A stretch of DNA of 31,004 nucleotides from Solobacterium sp. GTDB taxonomy: Bacteria > Bacillota_I > Bacilli_A > Erysipelotrichales > Erysipelotrichaceae. This document shows, piece by piece, positions 24,063 through 31,004 of this stretch (position 1 is the stretch's first letter; each line of letters begins with the position of its first letter). The notes under the pieces are model-generated. The model worked only from the letters and a program-made list of their open reading frames with translations. It did no database searches and was not told the DNA's origin. The translations under genes were made by a program, and so were the position numbers. Where the stretch lies: assembly GCA_017419465.1 (NCBI GenBank), contig JAFOLE010000222.1, positions 1 to 31,004 on the forward strand, read 5' to 3'.

Positions 24063-24245
24063 GTGGATCTGTATTTTAACTGCAGTGCAATAACAAAGAA
24101 CGTCCCAGATTCCGTACAGGAACTGCTGGACTATATTTCGGGCAGAACAGACGGAGAGACTGAACTCACGAAGAAGATTCAGAGAGAAGTCACAAAACGG
24201 AATGACGATCCGGACTCGATGGAGTGGGGGATGACCTTTGCCTGA
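24063..24245 (+). pseudogene. Remnant of a PD-(D/E)XK nuclease / Rpn-type transposase-family gene (C-terminal fragment)
   Basis: This open stretch of 60 codons reads like the C-terminal third of the Rpn/PD-(D/E)XK nuclease-family transposase proteins common in gut Bacillota. The pattern VPDSVQELLDYISG-x-TDGE-LTKKIQREVTKRNDD, then an 'EW..MTF' ending, matches the usual 'elldYi...d.lt..id.aV...r.n.eWr.eYM' as I remember it. The catalytic N-terminal domain is missing: an in-frame TAA lies five codons before the GTG at 24063, and no SD is present. I therefore read it as a decayed mobile-gene fragment. It could instead be a chance small ORF. Confidence 0.5.
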
Positions 24246-24510
24246 TAATTAAGATCTACGATTTGCTTTCCTGCCGGGTCTATACCCGGCTTTCATGATG
24301 CTGGAAAAGGGTGCTTTGGAAGCTTCTGAGAATGATATTCCGGTATATCCCGATGAATATGGCCGGATCATACGGAAACTCAAAATAATTTGAGGGTTTC
24401 CGCATGCTGATAAACAGATGATATGCGCGGAAACTGCGCAGATTATTGACATTCGGCGCCTTTTATAACTCTTTTTTTTAAGGTAGACTGAGTGTAACTG
24501 AGGTTTTTTC
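24246..24510 (+). other. Intergenic leader region ahead of the hyp operon, with three hairpins
   Basis: No convincing gene is seen; a 32-codon ORF at 24295-24393 has no SD and no recognisable product. Three inverted repeats are present: GCCGGGT-CTAT-ACCCGGC (24273-24290), a long one with arms GGAAAC and GTTTCC (24374-24401), and TGCGC-GGAAACT-GCGCA (24424-24440). TTGACA at 24446-24451 could be a -35, but the only TATAA-like hexamer is just 12 bases further on, so I do not call a promoter. One of the repeats may be an operator for metal or redox control of the hyp genes. Confidence 0.35.
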
Positions 24511-25191
24511 ATGGGACAAACGTTTAAAATCGCCGAAACGAAGGTGCGAATCACTGCGGACAATGACGCAGTTGCACAGGAAGTCCGGCAGTATCTGAAA
24601 GACCATGGGGTGGTTCTGATCAACCTTATGGCAAGCCCGGGTGCGGGGAAAACCACAACCCTTGTGCGCACGATCAATGCCCTGAAGGATGAATTCCGGA
24701 TCGGGGTCATGGAGGCGGATATGGACAGTGATGTCGATGCCCGCACGATCAGCGAACTGGGTGTCCGGGTTATACAGCTTCATACCGGCGGCAGCTGCCA
24801 CATGGATGCGGATATGACCATGCGCGGTCTGCAGGAGATGGGAATTGATGACCTGGATGTCGTCATTCTGGAAAATGTCGGCAACCTTGTATGCCCGGCG
24901 GAATTCGATGTCGGCGCAGATTTCAGAGTCATGATCCTGTCCGTACCGGAAGGAGATGACAAGCCGCTGAAGTATCCGCTGATGTTTACGGTCAGTGATG
25001 TGATGCTTATAAACAAGATCGACACCGCACCGATCTTTGACTTCGACTTTGCGGCGGCGGAAGAACGTGCAAAGGCGCTGAATCCGAAGATTGCCGTCAT
25101 GAAGATCTCATCGAAGACCGGGGAGGGTTACGATACCTGGATTCCCTGGCTGAAACAGAAGATTCAGGAGGTGCGCAATGAAAGTCATTGA
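24511..25191 (+). CDS. hypB: Nickel-insertion GTPase HypB, first copy
   Basis: This 226-residue SIMIBI-class GTPase helps deliver Ni2+ to a nickel enzyme together with HypA. Motifs are the P-loop SPGAGKTT (about residues 42-49), EADMDSDVDA, the metal-site Cys96-His97 in GGSCHMDA, Cys128 in ENVGNLVCPA, the guanine-specificity motif NKID (168-171) and SSKTGEG. The N-terminal CxxCGC nickel site and His-rich stretch of some HypB proteins are absent, so it probably depends on the G-domain site for nickel. The SD is weak (TGAGG). It overlaps the second hypB by 14 bases. The role in a [NiFe]-hydrogenase is known for the family; the actual client here is unknown. Confidence 0.93.
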   Translation: MGQTFKIAETKVRITADNDAVAQEVRQYLKDHGVVLINLMASPGAGKTTTLVRTINALKDEFRIGVMEADMDSDVDARTISELGVRVIQLHTGGSCHMDADMTMRGLQEMGIDDLDVVILENVGNLVCPAEFDVGADFRVMILSVPEGDDKPLKYPLMFTVSDVMLINKIDTAPIFDFDFAAAEERAKALNPKIAVMKISSKTGEGYDTWIPWLKQKIQEVRNESH

Positions 25192-25840
25192 ACTGCACAA
25201 GTCGGTGACCGCCTCGAATGATGCGGATGCGGAAGCTCTCCGCAAGGAGATGAAGGAGAAGGGAACCCTGCTCATCAATCTCATGTCTTCCCCCGGATCG
25301 GGAAAGACAACGCTTCTCTCACGGACGATCAGGGATCTGAGTTCGGAACTGAAGATTGCGGTTCTGGAAGCGGACATTGAAAGTGCGGTGGATGCCGAGC
25401 GCATCGAAGCCCTCGGCGCAAGAGCCATCCAGGTTCATACCGACGGCATGTGCCACATGGATGCCGGCATGACACGGACAGGTCTTGAGGCAATGGGACT
25501 CGAACAGATCGACCTGGCATTCCTTGAGAATATCGGCAATCTGATCTGCCCCGCGGAATACGATACCGGAGCCGGAAGGAATGTGATGATCCTGTCGGTG
25601 CCGGAAGGCGATGACAAGCCGCTGAAATACCCGCTCATGTTTCAGGAGAGCGATGCGCTGGTCATCACCAAGACCGATACCCTGGAGTACTTCGACTTCG
25701 ATGTCGAGCTCTGTAAGAAACGTGCCCGGAATCTGAATCCGGATATCAGGATCTTCACGGTCAGCGCAAAGACGGGCGAAGGAATGAACGACTGGGAAAC
25801 CTGGCTGAAAGAGGAGACCTCGGCCTGGAAACAGAAATAA
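25178..25840 (+). CDS. hypB: Nickel-insertion GTPase HypB, second copy
   Basis: This 220-residue paralogue overlaps the first hypB by 14 bases. It keeps the P-loop SPGSGKTT, Cys92-His93 in DGMCHMDA, Cys124 in ENIGNLICPA and SAKTGEG. Its guanine-specificity motif reads TKTD (164-167) where the first copy has NKID, so nucleotide preference or affinity may differ. The two proteins align along their full length and share long identical blocks such as VPEGDDKPLKYPLMF. HypB works as a GTP-dependent dimer with metal at the interface, so a heterodimer of the two copies is plausible. A standalone paralogue serving another client is the alternative. Confidence 0.92.
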   Translation: MKVIELHKSVTASNDADAEALRKEMKEKGTLLINLMSSPGSGKTTLLSRTIRDLSSELKIAVLEADIESAVDAERIEALGARAIQVHTDGMCHMDAGMTRTGLEAMGLEQIDLAFLENIGNLICPAEYDTGAGRNVMILSVPEGDDKPLKYPLMFQESDALVITKTDTLEYFDFDVELCKKRARNLNPDIRIFTVSAKTGEGMNDWETWLKEETSAWKQK

Positions 25841-25865
25841 TCTTTTGGAAAAGAAGGAGAACATA

Positions 25866-28658
25866 ATGACTGCCACAAAAGAAGAAATGCGGATGACGAA
25901 TGAACGGGATTACCATCAGGATCCCAATTACGTCGCCCCGGACAAGGAAAAGGAGAAACTTGTCCTGAAACTCGGTACGATGATCACCGACCGGTACCTG
26001 AAGAAGTACACCCGGACACTGAATGTCAACGATCCGGAATACTGGGCGCTGGATGAGGTCCTGACAAAAGAGGAAGTAAAATTCCTCCTGTCCTTCAAAA
26101 AGACCAGAGTTCCTTATTTCCCGGAACAGATCGCGGAACGGAACGGAATGAGCCTTGAAGAGACGCAGAAGATGCTCGACCATCTGAACTGGGTCGGCAT
26201 CATCGAGTCCAACCGTGAGAATCCCGAAAAGCGGCTGCAGTACAATGTGCCGATCTTCGTTCCGGGTTCTGCGGAGTTCATGATGATGAACGATGAGCTC
26301 ACTGCGCAGCACCCCAACCTTGCGACTTTCTTCAACCTGATGACGCAGATGCCGCTGGAAGGCGTTACCCCGATGGTTCCTCCCGGAGGAGCCGGCGTCG
26401 GTATGCATGTCATTCCGGTCGAGAAGGCGATCGAAACGGAGAACCAGTCGGTATCCATCGAACATATCAGCCACTGGCTGAGCAAGTATGACAAGTATTC
26501 CGTCGGTCAGTGCACCTGCCGCAAACAGCAGACGATGCGCGGCGAGGGATCCGGCGAGATCAACGGCGAATTCTGCATGGGCATGGGCGATATGGCAGAA
26601 TACTGCGTCAACCGCGGTATGGGCCGCTATATCAGCTATGAAGAAGCGCTCGAGATCCTGGAGCGGGCAGAGCGCCACGGCTTCGTGCATCAGATCACGA
26701 ATATCGACGGCGAAGAGAAGATCGTCGCCATCTGCAACTGCGCACCCGGCGTCTGCAACGCCCTGCGCACCTCGCAGCTTTACAACACCCCGAACATGAG
26801 CCGTTCGGCATACCGCGCACATGTGGACAAGACCAAGTGCGTAGCCTGCGGCAAGTGCGTGGAAGTCTGCCCGGTCGGCGCTGCCAAGCTCGGCCAGAAG
26901 CTCTGCACACGCCATGGCGAAGTGAAGTATCCGATGACCCTTCTGCCGGATGAGACCAGATGGACTCCCGACAACTGGAACAAGAACTACCGTGAAGATG
27001 CCAAGATCAACTGCTATGAGACCGGTACCGCACCGTGCAAGACCGCATGTCCTGCCCACCTTGCCGTACAGGGTTATGTCAAGATGGCAGCCGAAGGCAG
27101 ATACCTGGATGCCCTCAAGCTCATCAAGCAGGACAACCCGTTCCCGGCAGTCTGCGGTGCGATCTGTAACCGCCGCTGCGAGGACGCCTGCACACGAGGC
27201 ACGATCGATGAGCCGATCGCGATCGATGAAATCAAGAAGTTCATCGCAGCCCAGGAACTGAAGGAAGAAAACCGCTATATCCCGATCTGTGAGAAGGATG
27301 ACGGCGGCATGTGGGGTGACAAGTACAAGATGGCAGTTATCGGTGCCGGTCCTGCCGGCATGAGCTGCGCATACTACCTGCGCACCCGCGGCTATGATGT
27401 CACGGTATTTGAAAAAGAACAGCGTCCGGGCGGAATGCTGCTGAACGGCATTCCGAACTTCCGTCTGGAAAAGGAAGTCATCGATGCGGAAATCGATGTC
27501 CTGAAGAAGATGGGCGTGGAATTCAAGTGCGGCGTGAACGTCGGAAGCGATGTCACGATCCAGGATCTGCGCCATGAAGGATACAAGGCATTCTATGTTG
27601 CCATCGGTATGCAGGGCGGCAGAATGACCGGCGTTCCGGGTGAAGACGCGGAAGGCGTAGAGACCGGTGTTGATTTCCTGCGCCGTGTCAACCTCGACAA
27701 TACGGTCAAGCTCAACGGTGATGTCATCGTCATCGGCGGCGGCAACGTCGCAGTGGACGTCGCACGCACCGCAAAGCGTGTCACCGACGGCAAGGTTACG
27801 ATGCTGTGCCTGGAAGGCAAGGATGAAATGCCTGCGGCAGACGATGAAGTCGAAGACGCAAAGGCAGAGGGCATCGAAGTCATGAACGGCTGGGGCCCGA
27901 AGGAAATCCTCACAAAGGACGGCAAGGTCACCGGCATCATCTTCAAGAAGTGCACCAGCGTCAAGGATGCGGACGGACGCTTCAACCCGCAGTATGACGA
28001 AACCGAAACCATCGAACTCTCCGCAGAAAACATTCTGCTTTCCATCGGTCAGTCCGTAGTCATGGGCGACCTGCTTAAGGGAACTTCGGTTGAAATCAAC
28101 CGCAACGGCACGATCAAGGCCGATCCGGTTACATTCCAGACTGCCGAAAAGGATATCTTCGCGGGCGGTGACGTATACCACGGCGCACGCTTTGCGATCG
28201 ATGCGATCGCCGGCGGAAAACTGGCAAGCGAATCCATGCACCGTCATGTACATCCGGGTCAGTCCCAGACCATTGCGCGTGACCTGCGTCAGTTCATTGA
28301 ACTGAACAAGGATGATGTTGTCATTGAAGAATATGACAATGCGAAGCGTCAGGTTCCGGGCAGACGTGCGGAAGCCGCAATGACCTTCCAGGATGAACGT
28401 CTTCCGTTCACTGAGGAACAGGTCAAGAAGGAAGCGAACCGCTGCCTCTCCTGCGGTGCGACTGTCGTCGACCTCAACCGCTGCATCGGATGCGGTCTCT
28501 GCACCACACGCTGCGAATTTGATGCAATCCATCTCAGCCGTGACATTCCGGAAGCTTCCACCATGGTCCGCTGTGAAGACAAGATCGGTCCGGTTGCGAA
28601 GTACGCTGCACAGCGTGAGATGAAGATCCTGTTCAAGAAGAAGTCCAAGAATGCATGA
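25866..28658 (+). CDS. Large FAD/NAD(P)-dependent iron-sulfur oxidoreductase (GltD/NfnB-like core) within a hyp operon
   Basis: This 930-residue cytoplasmic flavoprotein has several modules. Residues 1-130 look like a small helical, winged-helix-like domain. Residues 200-300 carry clustered cysteines (CTCRKQ, Cys216/218; CNCAPGVC, Cys290/292/297). A 4Fe-4S motif CVACGKCVEVCP begins at Cys325. The Cys-rich GltD-like N-terminal domain (about 383-450: APCKTACPAHLAVQGYV, CGAICNRRCEDACTRG) is followed by FAD motif GAGPAG (493-498), NAD(P) motif GGGNVA (624-629) and a C-terminal ferredoxin-like region (Cys860 to Cys883). Electrons could pass between NAD(P)H, FAD and ferredoxin-like clusters. I chose ATG 25866 for its AAGGAGA. 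It sits between hypB2 and hypA, overlapping hypA by eight bases, so it is made with nickel chaperones. Its substrate is unknown. Confidence 0.88.
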   Translation: MTATKEEMRMTNERDYHQDPNYVAPDKEKEKLVLKLGTMITDRYLKKYTRTLNVNDPEYWALDEVLTKEEVKFLLSFKKTRVPYFPEQIAERNGMSLEETQKMLDHLNWVGIIESNRENPEKRLQYNVPIFVPGSAEFMMMNDELTAQHPNLATFFNLMTQMPLEGVTPMVPPGGAGVGMHVIPVEKAIETENQSVSIEHISHWLSKYDKYSVGQCTCRKQQTMRGEGSGEINGEFCMGMGDMAEYCVNRGMGRYISYEEALEILERAERHGFVHQITNIDGEEKIVAICNCAPGVCNALRTSQLYNTPNMSRSAYRAHVDKTKCVACGKCVEVCPVGAAKLGQKLCTRHGEVKYPMTLLPDETRWTPDNWNKNYREDAKINCYETGTAPCKTACPAHLAVQGYVKMAAEGRYLDALKLIKQDNPFPAVCGAICNRRCEDACTRGTIDEPIAIDEIKKFIAAQELKEENRYIPICEKDDGGMWGDKYKMAVIGAGPAGMSCAYYLRTRGYDVTVFEKEQRPGGMLLNGIPNFRLEKEVIDAEIDVLKKMGVEFKCGVNVGSDVTIQDLRHEGYKAFYVAIGMQGGRMTGVPGEDAEGVETGVDFLRRVNLDNTVKLNGDVIVIGGGNVAVDVARTAKRVTDGKVTMLCLEGKDEMPAADDEVEDAKAEGIEVMNGWGPKEILTKDGKVTGIIFKKCTSVKDADGRFNPQYDETETIELSAENILLSIGQSVVMGDLLKGTSVEINRNGTIKADPVTFQTAEKDIFAGGDVYHGARFAIDAIAGGKLASESMHRHVHPGQSQTIARDLRQFIELNKDDVVIEEYDNAKRQVPGRRAEAAMTFQDERLPFTEEQVKKEANRCLSCGATVVDLNRCIGCGLCTTRCEFDAIHLSRDIPEASTMVRCEDKIGPVAKYAAQREMKILFKKKSKNA

Positions 28659-29034
28659 AATGGGCATCGTGATGCATCTGGCGAAAACGCTGGATGAACT
28701 CGCGGAAGAACAGCACATCACAAAGATCGGTTCGGTAACGCTTCAGGTAGGAGAGGTATCCGGCATCATGACGGAGCTCTTCACCGATGCCTGGGATTAC
28801 TTCAAGGGACGTCACCCCGTACTTGCGGAGAGTGAGCTGAAACTGGAGACGACCCCGGCTGTCACCTATTGTGAAGCGTGCCAGAAGACCTATGAAACCG
28901 TAAAGTACGGAAGGACCTGCCCGCACTGCGGAAGCGGGGAAACTTACCTGCTTACGGGCAATGAATGCATCATCAAGGAAATCGAAGCGGAAACCGAAGA
29001 CCAGGAAGAGGGCGAAGCCGTCGTCACGGTCTGA
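28651..29034 (+). CDS. hypA: Nickel metallochaperone HypA
   Basis: This 127-residue protein binds Ni2+ through its N-terminal MHE motif (His2, Glu3) and structural Zn2+ through two CxxC motifs (Cys74/77 and Cys90/93), all of which are present. It passes nickel to a client enzyme together with HypB. The C-terminus has an acidic tail (about residues 111-122, Glu/Asp-rich) beyond the usual end. It overlaps the oxidoreductase gene by eight bases and ends the operon, which a strong terminator follows. HypC, HypD, HypE and HypF, needed for [NiFe]-hydrogenase, are not in the window, nor is a nickel enzyme. Confidence 0.94.
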   Translation: MHEMGIVMHLAKTLDELAEEQHITKIGSVTLQVGEVSGIMTELFTDAWDYFKGRHPVLAESELKLETTPAVTYCEACQKTYETVKYGRTCPHCGSGETYLLTGNECIIKEIEAETEDQEEGEAVVTV

Positions 29035-29065
29035 GGCAGGTTTCCTTCCATCCGTAATCAAAACG

Positions 29066-29100
29066 AACGCCTGCATATTGTATGCGGGCGTTTTCTTTTC
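29066..29100 (+). terminator. Rho-independent terminator of the hyp operon
   Basis: A 12-bp stem with one G-U pair (AACGCCTGCATA / TATGCGGGCGTT) and a three-base loop is followed by TTCTTTTC. Confidence 0.88.
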
Positions 29101-29200
29101 TGAATACATACAGGAATGTATCCGGAACAGCTGTATCAGCTGCTTCTGCACTGCCGGAAAAGGACAGGCGTGACACACCGTTAGTCAAACGGGACGGAAT

Positions 29201-29223
29201 CTGCTAAATTAATATTTAAGCAG
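29201..29223 (+). promoter_or_regulatory. AT-rich inverted repeat upstream of the coiled-coil gene
   Basis: The arms CTGCT-AAAT and ATTT-A-AGCAG pair around TAAT with one bulged A. It lies about 50 bases before the ATG in the region expected for a promoter, and could be an operator. TAATAT inside it is a possible -10, but no clear -35 is seen. Confidence 0.3.
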
Positions 29224-29270
29224 TGTGGTTGTTCTCCGGTGTATCTGTCAGCCGGGCAGGAGGCGTTGTT

Positions 29271-30188
29271 ATGTCAGAACAGGATCTGAAACGGTTAAAA
29301 CGTTCTGAAATACTCGAAATCATGATCGATCAGACGAATGCGGTCAAGATGATGCGTCTTGAGATGAATCAGCTGAAAGAACAGGCCGAGAACTATAAGA
29401 CAAAAATCGACAAACAGAATGAAACAATCAGCCGCCTGCGGTCCGGTATTGTCGACGTGCCGGAAGAAATTGAAGCGGAAACCGCAGAGCTGAGATCACA
29501 GATTGAAGATTACAAAGCGAAGATCAGTGAACAGAATGAAACGATCGCCCGTCTGAAGGAAGGGCGTTCCGGCCAGCCGGCGCAGTCCGATGAGGAAGCG
29601 GAACAGCTGAGATCACAGCTTGAAGAATATAAGGCAAAGATCAGCGCGCAGAATGAAACGATCACCCGTCTGAAAGCGGACCGTTCCAGTCAGCCGGCGC
29701 AGTCCAATGCGGAAACGGAACAGCTGAAGGCGCAGCTGGAAGACTACCGGTCGAAGATCATCGAACAGAATGAAATGATCGGTCGTCTGCGGGGAGCGCT
29801 TGTAAGCAGACCGGCGCCATCCGCTTCAGAAACCGCACAGCTGAAATCGCAGCTTGAAGAATATAAGGCAACGATCAGCGAGCAGAATGAAACCATTTCC
29901 CGTCTGCGGGCAGGTCTGGTTAACGGACCGGCGGAATCCGAAGAGGAGAGCCGGCAGATGGATCTTGTCTATAAGCAGATCGAACAGAAACTCAGAAGTC
30001 AGCGGGCCCGCATCAGGGAACTTGAGGCGGAAGTTAAAAACCTCCGGAAGGGACAGGCCGCCTCGAGTGCGGAAGCGCCGGAAGACGCTACAACCCAGCT
30101 GAATGCGCTGCTGGATGATGCCAAACGTGCGACAGCTGCGCTCCGCCATGCGGCAATCCCCGGGGAAAGCAGGGGGAACAGGCGATGA
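29271..30188 (+). CDS. Cytoplasmic coiled-coil protein with five 39-residue repeats
   Basis: This 305-residue protein is not assigned to a named family. No signal peptide or membrane segment is seen. Residues 1-34 form a charged head; residues 35-229 are five tandem 39-residue repeats, each with a helix of the form LKxQLEEYKAKISEQNETIxRLR followed by a Pro/Ser/Glu-rich hinge (such as SGQPAQSDEEAEQ). Residues 230-267 form one more coiled coil (IEQKLRSQRARIRELEAEVKNLR), then an Ala-rich tail. Helix-hinge periodicity suggests a jointed rod. I chose ATG 29271 for its perfect AGGAGG. It overlaps the signal peptidase gene by four bases, hinting at a shared role at the secretion site or division site, but this is inference only. 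Confidence 0.88.
   Translation: MSEQDLKRLKRSEILEIMIDQTNAVKMMRLEMNQLKEQAENYKTKIDKQNETISRLRSGIVDVPEEIEAETAELRSQIEDYKAKISEQNETIARLKEGRSGQPAQSDEEAEQLRSQLEEYKAKISAQNETITRLKADRSSQPAQSNAETEQLKAQLEDYRSKIIEQNEMIGRLRGALVSRPAPSASETAQLKSQLEEYKATISEQNETISRLRAGLVNGPAESEEESRQMDLVYKQIEQKLRSQRARIRELEAEVKNLRKGQAASSAEAPEDATTQLNALLDDAKRATAALRHAAIPGESRGNRR
29373..29957 (+). repeat. Five tandem 117-bp coding repeats
   Basis: The unit is 117 bp (39 codons), in frame and repeated five times without indels. Units 2, 3 and 5 share long near-identical blocks at DNA level (for example CAGAATGAAAC followed by GATC or CATT), while the first is most diverged. This suggests growth by unequal recombination, and copy number may vary between strains. 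Confidence 0.9.
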
Positions 30189-30766
30189 ATCCCGATACGC
30201 TTACACCCTTTACCCTGGAACAACTGCAGGAAGAACTCCGCCGGGTCAAATACCGGGACGGATTTCTGTTCGCACTGCGCAATACGATATACGGCCTGAT
30301 CACCGTCGCGGCAGTGGCGGTCATCGTAGCTGTGTTTGTGACGCCGGTACTGCAGATCTATGGGGATTCCATGACACCGACGCTCGATGAAGGGGAGGTT
30401 GTCGTTGCGGTTAAGGGCGATTCCTTCAAAACCGGAGATGTGATTGCCTTTTACTACAACAACAAGATTCTAATCAAACGGGTCATTGCTCAGCCGGGAG
30501 AGTGGGTCAACATTGACCCGGACGGTACGGTCTATGTAAACAACACCGAAATTGATGAACCGTATGTTTCCGGCAAATCCATGGGAGAATGTGACCTCAT
30601 CCTGCCGTACCAGGTGCCGGAATCCCGCATCTTTGTGATGGGAGACCACCGGGATGTCTCCATTGACTCGAGAAGCCGCTCAATCGGCTGTGTGGCAAGT
30701 GAACAGATTGTCGGAAAGGTTGTCTTCCGCATCTGGCCCTTAAATGCACTGGGCAGTGTACGATAA
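30185..30766 (+). CDS. lepB: Type I signal peptidase
   Basis: This 193-residue membrane enzyme removes signal peptides from exported proteins. It is a short Gram-positive-type form with a cytoplasmic N-terminus of about 33 residues and one membrane helix (about 34-56). The catalytic Ser62 is in YGDSMTPTL and the general base Lys98 in ILIKRVIA. The later box reads MGDHRDVSIDSRS, with His where most members have Asn (GDNR). The start overlaps the coiled-coil gene stop (ATGA), so it is translated by coupling. A terminator follows. Confidence 0.95.
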   Translation: MNPDTLTPFTLEQLQEELRRVKYRDGFLFALRNTIYGLITVAAVAVIVAVFVTPVLQIYGDSMTPTLDEGEVVVAVKGDSFKTGDVIAFYYNNKILIKRVIAQPGEWVNIDPDGTVYVNNTEIDEPYVSGKSMGECDLILPYQVPESRIFVMGDHRDVSIDSRSRSIGCVASEQIVGKVVFRIWPLNALGSVR

Positions 30767-30784
30767 CCGCATATTTCATACCTT

Positions 30785-30823
30785 ACGCCGTGTTTCAGAA
30801 CAGTCTGAGATGCGGTGTTTTTT
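30785..30823 (+). terminator. Rho-independent terminator after the signal peptidase gene
   Basis: An imperfect outer stem (ACGCCG with CGGTGT-type pairing) and an inner stem TTTCAGA / TCTGAGA around ACAG are followed by six T. Confidence 0.75.
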
Positions 30824-30889
30824 CGTGGAATGAAATCGAACAACTGTTTCTGATGCCGGATATGTAAGCGCCAAATAATTCGTACCTTT

Positions 30890-30908
30890 AAAACCCTTTA
30901 GGTTTTTT
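30890..30908 (+). terminator. Weak terminator-like hairpin in the leader of the last gene
   Basis: A 6-bp stem AAAACC / GGTTTT with a five-base loop is followed by two more T. It lies about 30 bases before the start codon of the next gene, so it could be a weak attenuator or a backup terminator. Confidence 0.35.
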
Positions 30909-30939
30909 GGAGTATTAGGGGTGAATGGAGGTAAGACGT

Positions 30940-31004
30940 ATGGCGATCATGACACTGGCAGGAAAGAATGCGATCCGTGCGAACCAGATCATCCAATGTA
31001 AGAA
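30940..31004 (+). CDS. Start of an unrecognised gene, cut by the window edge
   Basis: ATG 30940 has a good SD (GGAGG, about eight bases upstream) and opens a frame that runs to the last base: MAIMTLAGKNAIRANQIIQC and two Lys. Twenty-one full codons are too few to name a family. There is no evident signal peptide. Confidence 0.6.
   Translation, partial: MAIMTLAGKNAIRANQIIQCK

Noticed and set aside
24295..24393. A 32-codon ORF ahead of hypB
   Set aside because: No SD, no family signal, and it overlaps the hairpin at 24374-24401; not supported as a gene.
24446..24469. TTGACA followed by TATAAC as a hypB promoter
   Set aside because: The spacer is only 12 bases, too short for a sigma-A promoter.
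25761..28721. A 986-codon open frame on the - strand opposite the flavoprotein gene
   Set aside because: It is a mirror of the strong codon bias of the real gene. It has no recognisable domain or SD and is rich in Cys, His and Val from reversed codons.
24511..29034. Considered a complete [NiFe]-hydrogenase maturation locus
   Set aside because: hypC, hypD, hypE and hypF and hydrogenase subunits are absent from the window.
29373..29957. Considered a CRISPR-like or non-coding repeat
   Set aside because: The 117-bp units are contiguous, in frame and encode coiled-coil helices, with no spacers.

Overview
The window reads as the chromosome of an anaerobic, fermentative, gut-type Bacillota (Firmicutes), moderately GC-rich by eye. 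The grounds are strong AGGAGG ribosome binding sites, a CcpA cre box, a CsoR/CopA copper operon, a YesM/YesN-type sensor pair, Gram-positive lipoprotein signals and an iron-sulfur flavoprotein typical of anaerobes. I suspect an Erysipelotrichaceae- or Lachnospiraceae-like lineage, but the sequence alone does not settle this. There are no rRNA, tRNA, CRISPR or intact mobile elements. Nearly all genes are on the + strand; two small genes at 12965-14281 are on the - strand.

Layout. (1) 1-2097: end of a zinc/manganese-type ABC importer (ATPase, permease) and a lipoprotein. (2) 2119-3153: an intracellular GH5 glucanase. (3) 3291-7187: a cre-controlled mglBAC galactose/glucose importer, with a hairpin between mglB and mglA. 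(4) 7281-12977: a tightly overlapping sensory operon of a small membrane protein, a YesN-type regulator, a YesM-type histidine kinase, a membrane-tethered periplasmic-binding-protein homologue and a second MglB-like lipoprotein. It probably senses the sugar that mglBAC imports. (5) 12965-14281: two - strand genes of unknown function (one DIP1984 family) around a possibly structured RNA. (6) 14485-17927: csoR-copA-copZ. CopA carries two C-terminal metal-binding domains, and the last has its own ribosome binding site and ATG. (7) 18024-23888: two tandem paralogous MscS-type channels, each with two large extracytoplasmic sensor regions. (8) 24063-24245: remnant of a PD-(D/E)XK nuclease/transposase-family gene. 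(9) 24511-29034: hypB-hypB-flavoprotein-hypA, a nickel-chaperone operon built around a 930-residue FAD/4Fe-4S oxidoreductase, with no nickel enzyme in view. (10) 29271-30766: a cytoplasmic coiled-coil protein with five 39-residue repeats, translationally coupled to a type I signal peptidase. (11) The start of an unrecognised gene at the right edge.

The best candidates for something not well described are the hypBB-oxidoreductase-hypA operon, the three-part sugar sensor, the twin sensor-MscS channels, and the copA-copZ fusion that may still make free CopZ from an internal start.
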